A stretch of 39,551 nucleotides of DNA, from contig DJQA01000002.1 in NCBI GenBank assembly GCA_002437495.1, positions 226 through 39,776 on the forward strand. Reading direction: 5' to 3'. This DNA is from Prevotellaceae bacterium UBA6398. GTDB lineage: Bacteria; Bacteroidota; Bacteroidia; Bacteroidales; Bacteroidaceae. This document shows positions 34,295 to 39,551 of this stretch, in pieces (position 1 is the first letter of the stretch; the number at the start of each line of letters is the position of its first letter). The notes beneath the pieces were generated by a model that was not told the DNA's origin, did no database searches, and saw nothing but the letters and a program-made list of their open reading frames with translations. The position numbers were made by a program, and so were the translations under genes.

Positions 34295-35231
34295 ACGCTT
34301 TGACATTAGCAGCCTCTGCATGCTGGCATTGGCGGCATGCCTGATGCTGGTCGCAGCAGATGGTATGGCACAGAAATACGTGGTATACTCGGTGGTGGGC
34401 AAAGCCTACGTGCAACGGGGCGGGAAGTATGAGCCGCTTTCCGCACGAAAGTATATTACATCGAAGAGTCGTCTGAAGATTACTGACGAGAGCGCAGTTA
34501 CGATCATCGATGAGGCTAAACAGAAAATGTTCTCTTTCACTCGAACAGGGGAGAACACGGTGGAAAGTCTTGTGGCTCTATCGGCCAATCGAATTAAGAA
34601 TCTGACAAAGCAGTACATGAACTATTTGGTTAAGCAACTGTTTGCCGGTGGCCGAAAGAAGATGATTCACCCTAATGCCTACATGCAGGTAACGGGAACA
34701 AGCTATCGGTCAGGAGCTGCCGACTCGCTCATGGCGACACGCATCGTGAGGATTGCCGCAGAGGGTACATCGCCTACGGGAACAACCGAGCAACAACTCT
34801 TTAACCTGTCAAACCTAATTATATCCGACTTGGACGTGCGGCTCGAGCTGGTTGACATGAATACCGGCCGTGCTCTCGAAAGCACGGTCAGCCCTAACAC
34901 GGCGTGTTATGTGCGTATTAAAAACAACACTGACGAAATCCTTTATGTCAACGTGCTGAACATCGACAGCCTAGGCAACAAATACATGGTGCTGCCCATG
35001 GACGAAGATGCCACGTGCGCCAACCTACTCGTTCCGGCAAACGCCACAGTGGGGTTTAAGGCTGACCCGTTCATCACGTCCGACAGCCCGTCAATTGACA
35101 CCTTTGTGCTTATTGCCACCGAAAGCCCCGTTAATTTCAGCATTCTGATGAACAGAATTAAACCGGGGCAGGTCGGCGGAACACCGATCAAGGTGGGAGT
35201 GGCACGCGCTAAGCTCAAAACGAAGCCATAG
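34284..35231 (+). CDS. Exported FecR-like/DUF4384-like protein
   Basis: 315 residues with a signal peptide (about 1-29, ending ADGMAQ). Residues of about 31-160 resemble a FecR-type beta domain: VVYSVVGKAYVQRGGKYEPL, then SRLKITDESAVTIID and VTGTSYR. The second half (about 180-295: ELVDMNTGRALE, ACYVRIKNNTDEILYVNVLN, YMVLPMDED) has the pattern of DUF4384, a domain often found beside or fused to caspase-family proteins. FecR proteins elsewhere signal across the envelope, but no sigma/anti-sigma partner is here. The start overlaps the caspase gene by 11 bases, which implies stoichiometric production and a possible partner or regulator of the protease. Confidence 0.75.
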   Translation: MRNKRFDISSLCMLALAACLMLVAADGMAQKYVVYSVVGKAYVQRGGKYEPLSARKYITSKSRLKITDESAVTIIDEAKQKMFSFTRTGENTVESLVALSANRIKNLTKQYMNYLVKQLFAGGRKKMIHPNAYMQVTGTSYRSGAADSLMATRIVRIAAEGTSPTGTTEQQLFNLSNLIISDLDVRLELVDMNTGRALESTVSPNTACYVRIKNNTDEILYVNVLNIDSLGNKYMVLPMDEDATCANLLVPANATVGFKADPFITSDSPSIDTFVLIATESPVNFSILMNRIKPGQVGGTPIKVGVARAKLKTKP

Positions 35232-35265
35232 CCTTTTAACCTTTACCTTTTAAACGCACACAAAT

Positions 35266-35973
35266 ATGAAAATGAAAACTAAGACAAGGTACAACATAAT
35301 AATGGTTATCATGTCCTTGCTTTTGTCCGTGGCAAATACTTCTTTTGCGCAGACCAAGCACACAGTAACACGAAAGGTAAACATCGACAAGGCAGACGCT
35401 GACCACCATGTATTTCAGCAATTATCCAACTACAAGGGCGGTCAACTCGTGATGTGCCCATTGGTGATTGCAGACAGTTTACTTGAGCCTACTCGCGAGA
35501 AAGGCGTCATGGTTCTGCGGGGAACAGCTTTTCAGATAAAAGCGTTGCGGTCGGACATTTACATTGACGCTGCCACGCGCAAACCTATCTTCAGCAAGCG
35601 ATATCCCATGGAAAGTGCCGTCAACTTGCTCATGAATGTCGTGGCGGACGACCGCCACACACTACATGTCATACAACATCTGTATGGAAATGTTTCAAAA
35701 AGCATAACGCTACCCATGAAAGCCATATACCAAGTGCTGGCTGCCGACAGGAAAGTTTACTGCAATGTTACCAAGATAGATAAGAATGGCATGGAGGCTG
35801 ATTTGGTTATGTGCCATAAAAAGAAAAACGACATACACCTCCTTACATTGCGCATGAACATGGACGAGCTGTTCAACCCCGACGGAAAGTTCACAGCTCA
35901 GCTCTATGCAAATATTCCGCAAAGCAACATTAAGTCGATTTACAGCACGAAAGAAAAGAAAAAGAGAAAATGA
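35266..35973 (+). CDS. Exported protein of unknown function
   Basis: 235 residues with a signal peptide (MKMKTKTRYNIIMVIMSLLL to FAQ). The mature protein is mixed alpha/beta with no motif I recognise. It contains two cysteines, in LVMCPLV and LVMCHKK, and one in YCNV, and ends in a very basic tail (STKEKKKRK). A segment MESAVNLLMNVVADDRHTLH could be a helix pair. Its stop overlaps the next start by 4 bases (ATGA), and it lies 34 bases after the FecR-like gene, so it belongs to the same operon. No function is assigned. Confidence 0.75.
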   Translation: MKMKTKTRYNIIMVIMSLLLSVANTSFAQTKHTVTRKVNIDKADADHHVFQQLSNYKGGQLVMCPLVIADSLLEPTREKGVMVLRGTAFQIKALRSDIYIDAATRKPIFSKRYPMESAVNLLMNVVADDRHTLHVIQHLYGNVSKSITLPMKAIYQVLAADRKVYCNVTKIDKNGMEADLVMCHKKKNDIHLLTLRMNMDELFNPDGKFTAQLYANIPQSNIKSIYSTKEKKKRK

Positions 35974-36965
35974 ACAAACAGACTATCATTCGCACAATAA
36001 CAAACGCGGCGTTCCTTTTTGTAACCGTCGCAAGTGCCTTTGCCGACACCTCGTTCAAAATTACAGAAGGTGTGGTGGACGAGAAAGTGAAAACAGCGAT
36101 GGAAAATAATGTCATGGCATTGATTGAAACCTTTCATGAGGCTGCCGAGAAAGGAGAAAAAAACATCAAGCTGTCAAAAGACAATGTTTCAAAGGAGGCC
36201 ATTGAAGAAATCAAGGAAATATGGAAAAGCAGCGCCATGAGCTGTCCGCCAATGAACTTGAGCTGCCGCTGTCTGAAGATAAAGAACGGCTACCAAGTAA
36301 GGGGAATACCGATTGACATGGTGGAAGCCGATGAAAACGAAGCCCGCCAGGAATTAACCATCAGCTTCAACACACAGGGTCTGATCACCAATGTGGCCAT
36401 AGCCATAGAGATGAACCGCTACGAGGAACTTATGGCGGAGAAAGTATCGGAAATAGACTATGCAAGGCGGCAAATAATCGTGAACTTCATAGAGAATTTC
36501 CGCACAGCATACAACCGCAAGGACAAAGCCATGATCAACAGTGTGTTCAGCGACAAGGCTCTAATCATCACAGGAAGAGTTGTGAAGGAAAAGCCTAACA
36601 GCGACATGACAAGGATGACGCTGACAAACAACAAGGTTGTGTATATAAAACAGACTAAGCAGGAATATCTAACCAAGCTGGCGCAGGTATTCAAAACGGT
36701 GAAATATATCAATGTAAAGTTCTCGGACATCGAAATAATGGAACATCCCAAGTATGACAACATATACGGGGTTACACTGCGGCAGTTGTGGAAAACCAAC
36801 AGGTACCATGACGAGGGGTATCTCTTCCTAATGATAGACTTCCGCGACTCCGACAATCCGCTAATACAAGTGCGCACTTGGCAACCTTATAAAGACATGG
36901 TAGGAAACATCATCACACAAAAGAAAGATATATTCCATCTGGGATCTTTTCGCATAGTGCGCTGA
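35970..36965 (+). CDS. Exported protein with C-terminal NTF2-like domain
   Basis: 331 residues with a signal peptide (about 1-25, ending ASAFA). The first half (about 26-160) includes a charged helical stretch (EKGEKNIKLSKDNVSKEAIE) and two cysteine-rich spots (SCPPMNLSCRC). The second half (about 165-315) has the layout of an NTF2/SnoaL-like cone: IIVNFIENFRTAYNRKDKAM, INSVFSDKALIITGR, EYLTKLAQVFKTVKYINVKF, LRQLWKTNRYHDEGYLFLMI. NTF2-like domains bind small ligands or act as protein modules; no catalytic pair is evident. It is coupled to the preceding gene by a 4-base overlap. Confidence 0.72.
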   Translation: MNKQTIIRTITNAAFLFVTVASAFADTSFKITEGVVDEKVKTAMENNVMALIETFHEAAEKGEKNIKLSKDNVSKEAIEEIKEIWKSSAMSCPPMNLSCRCLKIKNGYQVRGIPIDMVEADENEARQELTISFNTQGLITNVAIAIEMNRYEELMAEKVSEIDYARRQIIVNFIENFRTAYNRKDKAMINSVFSDKALIITGRVVKEKPNSDMTRMTLTNNKVVYIKQTKQEYLTKLAQVFKTVKYINVKFSDIEIMEHPKYDNIYGVTLRQLWKTNRYHDEGYLFLMIDFRDSDNPLIQVRTWQPYKDMVGNIITQKKDIFHLGSFRIVR

Positions 36966-37061
36966 CAAGGCATTTCCTTGCATTAACGCGCCTACTGCCC
37001 CAATAAAATAATAACCTTCTGTAAACAACAACACAAAAATAATATTATAACCAATCTTGAA

Positions 37062-38459
37062 ATGATAAAAAATTTATTTCTTCTCGCAGCAACCTGCTTA
37101 ATAGCGCATGTTGCTTCCGCACAAAACATTTTGGAGGTAACCGACATATCGCAACCAAACGACGTATATTCAAGCGAAGACGGCAAGGCGGTTGTTGTCG
37201 TAAAATGTAACAAGACTATTCCGCTTTCGTTTGAATCGACGATGGATAAGTCGGCAACGCCCTACAACACAAAAATCGAGGGGAACGACTCAGTTTATTA
37301 CATTGAGTTCCCCACGGGAACACGTTATCGCGGCCGCCAGCTCTCAATCATGTCTACAGGATACAATTCCGCAACTGTAAATCTGGATAGCCTTATGCCC
37401 AAGCAGGCCGTTACACTCATGGTAGTTGACCCCAACAGCATGGTGGATGCAGGATGTTATCGCGGACACCGCAACAAGGGCATGGAAGAGCTGAAAAACA
37501 TGAACTACAAAGAAGCACGCAAACAGTTTGAAGTGGCCAAAGAATGTAGCGATGTCGACTCGGCGGAAAACAACGCCAACCTGGCTTTGGTAGACACAAT
37601 ACTATTCTATCGCAATAAAGCCGAGTTTTCCTACAAGATGCACAACTTTTATGATGCCGGCACTTTCTACAAGAAAATTTCACTGCTCAATCCATACGAC
37701 ACATACGCCAGTGATCGTCAAACAGAATGTGAGCAGAAGTATGCCAACGATTGCAATGTAACATTGGAGCAAGCACAATATTATGACAGGGAAAAGCAAT
37801 ACGAGATGGCTTTGCCTCTTTATCGGAAAATCGTTGAAAGCGACTGCCCGTCAAAGTTGTTGGCACAGCAACAGATTAACCGCATAGAATTGCTGCTTAA
37901 CCAACGCAAAAACCACTCGCGCGTGTTTACCTATGAATACACCAAAGATACGCCTATAGGATTTTCGTATGGCAAGTACAACAAGCACAGTGCCGGCGGA
38001 TTCTTCAGCATGAGCCTGAACAAAAACGTGTTTGACATGATGCGAAATGACTGCAAGACAGGCGACATGCCCGAGATTAACGTTGATTTCGGATGGACCA
38101 TCAAAATCGCAAGCCCCGTTTGGATATTCTTCGGGCCGGGCGCCACACTAAAGTGTTACTATGGCGACTATAAGCCATTTGGCTTGGAGGAAAAAATATA
38201 TCCCAATAAAGATGGCTTACCCAACGACCCCCAAAAAACGCTCATCACGGAGAACGAACAAGAGGAAGGTAGCATTTATACCAACGATGATACCAAAGCA
38301 AACTTAGCTTGGGCCATATCGCCGGTAGCGGGCATAGCTGTGAAGTTCTCATATTTTGCCTTTCGCTTCACTTACCAATATCGCTTTGCCATGGATACAA
38401 ACCTGAAAGACTTCATAGGTCAGCAACGGCTTTCAGTAGGCGTCGGCGTAAGTTTCTAA
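37062..38459 (+). CDS. Exported PEGA-like/TPR protein with probable outer-membrane beta-barrel end
   Basis: 465 residues with a signal peptide (MIKNLFLLAATCLIAHVASA). Residues of about 21-122 look like a PEGA-type beta module (PLSFEST, IEFPTGTRYRGRQLSIMSTG). Residues of about 125-285 hold TPR-like helices (GMEELKNMNYKEARKQFEVA; AQYYDREKQYEMALPLYRKI). The last 180 residues alternate aromatic and small residues in strands (FGWTIKIASPVWIFFGPGAT; FAFRFTYQYRFAMDTN) and end in LSVGVGVSF, a terminal phenylalanine typical of outer-membrane barrels. It may anchor the system in the outer membrane. It lies 96 bases after the NTF2-like gene with no terminator between. Confidence 0.72.
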   Translation: MIKNLFLLAATCLIAHVASAQNILEVTDISQPNDVYSSEDGKAVVVVKCNKTIPLSFESTMDKSATPYNTKIEGNDSVYYIEFPTGTRYRGRQLSIMSTGYNSATVNLDSLMPKQAVTLMVVDPNSMVDAGCYRGHRNKGMEELKNMNYKEARKQFEVAKECSDVDSAENNANLALVDTILFYRNKAEFSYKMHNFYDAGTFYKKISLLNPYDTYASDRQTECEQKYANDCNVTLEQAQYYDREKQYEMALPLYRKIVESDCPSKLLAQQQINRIELLLNQRKNHSRVFTYEYTKDTPIGFSYGKYNKHSAGGFFSMSLNKNVFDMMRNDCKTGDMPEINVDFGWTIKIASPVWIFFGPGATLKCYYGDYKPFGLEEKIYPNKDGLPNDPQKTLITENEQEEGSIYTNDDTKANLAWAISPVAGIAVKFSYFAFRFTYQYRFAMDTNLKDFIGQQRLSVGVGVSF

Positions 38460-38501
38460 CTAAAAACCCACCGAGACTACAAAACATAAAAAATTGTCAA
38501 C

Positions 38502-38732
38502 ATGGTAAACATAGGGCAAATCATAAAACAGGAACTTGAACTGCAGGGGCGCTCTGTTGGCTGGTTGGCCAAGCAGTTGGGAAGAAGCCGTTCGGTTGTC
38601 TATAGGTTTGTTGCCAACAACAGTCTTGACACAGAAGTGCTGGCTAATATTTCGCGCATCTTGCATCGCGATTTCTTCAAAGACCTGTCTGATGACATTG
38701 CCGGGCAAATTCAAAAGGAAGAAAAACGCTGA
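38502..38732 (+). CDS. Small helix-turn-helix DNA-binding protein
   Basis: 76 residues, no signal peptide. NIGQIIKQELELQGRSVGWL, then AKQLGRSRSVVYRFVANNSL and DTEVLANISRILHRDFFKDL give the five-helix layout of an XRE/Cro-type domain. The recognition helix is around RSRSVVYRF. It is the only cytoplasmic product of the operon with an obvious regulatory fold and its last gene, 42 bases after the barrel gene. Autoregulation of the operon is a reasonable guess; no operator is proven. Confidence 0.82.
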   Translation: MVNIGQIIKQELELQGRSVGWLAKQLGRSRSVVYRFVANNSLDTEVLANISRILHRDFFKDLSDDIAGQIQKEEKR

Positions 38733-38867
38733 ACTCATGCACACCTATGGCACGGCTTACTTCAACCACGCACGCAACGCTCCGCGCTCGAAACTATTTC
38801 GCGGTTTGGTGTATATTCTCTGCGCCCGGCATACTTAATTTGTGTAAAGCCGCGTGTTATAGCTTAG

Positions 38868-39056
38868 GCAAGAAGCGACAACTTGTTTCAGGGAGAAAGT
38901 CTGACTTTATACTCCGAGGCGGTGAAAGTGGAATTGGGCTCAATTCTTACCACAACATCGACAATTTCAATTGATGACACAAAGCCCCAAAGCCAAGAGG
39001 ATTTAGAAGACATGGGGTTGACAACTGACGGAAACGGCATTTTGTGGGGTGATTGA
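38868..39056 (+). pseudogene. Possible 3' remnant of a coding sequence
   Basis: A 62-codon open frame with no ATG near its beginning reads QGESLTLYSEAVKVELGSIL, TTTSTISIDDTKPQSQEDLE, DMGLTTDGNGILWGD, then a stop. The Ser/Thr-rich, acidic character and varied codons look like a genuine C-terminus, but upstream (38733-38867) all plus frames are broken. It may be a decayed gene end left after rearrangement behind the caspase operon, or chance. No family is recognised. Confidence 0.35.
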
Positions 39057-39112
39057 CCGCTTGGCGGCTGACGGCCATAAACCTGCACGTACCACCTGAC
39101 AAACAAAACTTA

Positions 39113-39163
39113 CGCCCGGGCATCGCGAACGAAACAGAAAAAAGCATTCGCGGCGCCCGGGCG
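39113..39163. terminator. Hairpin, probable terminator
   Basis: CGCCCGGGCATCGCGAACG (39113-39131) pairs with 39145-39163 over 19 positions with a few mismatches. The T-run after it is weak on both strands. It could end transcription from the caspase operon. Confidence 0.55.
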
Positions 39164-39285
39164 GCTTTATGTCTTCAACGCAATACAAAGGAGTAAAAAA
39201 TTTTCGTAATTTTACCGGGTATGTCTTGTACGCAAACTTTTAAGGATGGTACATTATATATATTATACAGATTGCACCGCGACTT

Positions 39286-39377
39286 TGCAAAAACTACATC
39301 GGACATAGGAAAAACCAAGTGCCTTATAGAAAAAATTATGTCAGACGTAGAATAAACCACATCAGACATAATTTTGC
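39286..39377 (-). repeat. Dispersed intergenic repeat, copy 8
   Basis: Reverse-complement orientation and diverged. Units read ATTATGTCTGATGTGGTTT, CTACGTCTGACATAATTTTT, CTATAAGGCACTTGGTTTTT and CCTATGTCCGATGTAGTTTT. The rest of 39378-39551 shows nothing recognisable except a partial TGTAGTTTTCGGCG near the end (39535-39546), which may be chance. Confidence 0.8.
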
Positions 39378-39551
39378 CTGTTCGCAACCCGTTGAAAAAT
39401 ACATATTTACGAAAGTATTCAACAAGCAGTCAAACATTTGTAAATCAAACATTTGCGCAACAGCCGTTTTTGTGGCTCGTTAGATTTTAGTGGGAATAAG
39501 GAAATAAGTTGGCAAAGCCGTATAACGTCAAATGTAGTTTTCGGCGTGTTT

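Noticed and set aside
34284..35231. FecR-like protein as an anti-sigma factor of an iron-uptake system
   Set aside because: No ECF sigma factor or TonB receptor is nearby, the protein starts with a cleavable-type signal peptide rather than an anti-sigma domain, and its C-terminal half is DUF4384-like.
31285..38732. Reading the caspase operon as a phage-defence abortive-infection system
   Set aside because: The protease and most partners have export signals, and there is no cytoplasmic sensor, nuclease or nucleotide-signalling enzyme. An envelope role fits the sequence better, though defence is not excluded.

Overview
The window looks like chromosomal DNA of a member of the Bacteroidetes, most likely the order Bacteroidales. 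Three things point there. Many genes have the phylum's -7 promoter box TAnnTTTGC upstream. Several gene groupings are typical of the phylum: rpmH/efp next to PASTA-rluD-ddl-acyltransferase, DUF2851 with a hotdog thioesterase and dprA, and a succinylornithine-type carbamoyltransferase. Shine-Dalgarno sequences are largely absent. Genus and species cannot be settled from sequence reading alone.

Layout. 1-5.4 kb: a minus-strand group (rpmH, PASTA protein, rluD-type pseudouridine synthase, ddl, acyltransferase), with efp divergent on the plus strand. 5.6-9.4 kb: a tight minus-strand operon of trmH-like methyltransferase, family 2 glycosyltransferase, secreted esterase and AraC regulator. 9.8-13.9 kb: ABC-F ATPase followed by an M13 lipoprotein metallopeptidase. 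14-17.7 kb: metA, U32 protein and a zinc-ribbon membrane lipoprotein. 17.8-20.7 kb: DUF2851, thioesterase and dprA with 4-base overlaps. 20.8-24.7 kb: a LuxR-type regulator divergent from a large GH28-like secreted protein. 24.7-26.5 kb: lpxH-like hydrolase, SufT-like protein and a TlpA-like lipoprotein. 26.5-29.1 kb: a structured leader RNA, a secreted protein with four aromatic repeats and a succinylornithine-type carbamoyltransferase. 29.4-30.9 kb: a Bcr/CflA-type transporter and tRNA-Leu(UAA).

The most unusual region is 31.3-38.7 kb: seven plus-strand genes, mostly overlapping or closely spaced. They encode a membrane CHASE2 protein with no output domain, an exported Sel1-repeat/caspase-fold protease with an intact His/Cys dyad, an exported FecR-like/DUF4384-like protein, two exported proteins of unknown function (one NTF2-like at its C-terminus), a PEGA-like/TPR protein with a probable outer-membrane barrel end, and a small HTH protein. 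Nearly all products carry export signals. This suggests an envelope sensing-and-proteolysis system in which the CHASE2 domain and the caspase share the periplasm. That function is inference.

Separately, eight copies of an intergenic repeat about 80-110 bp long (one cut by the window start) are scattered through the window in both orientations. Each is built from 20-22-base units with a quasi-palindromic core and a T-run. A perfect 32-bp palindrome lies inside the glycosyltransferase gene.
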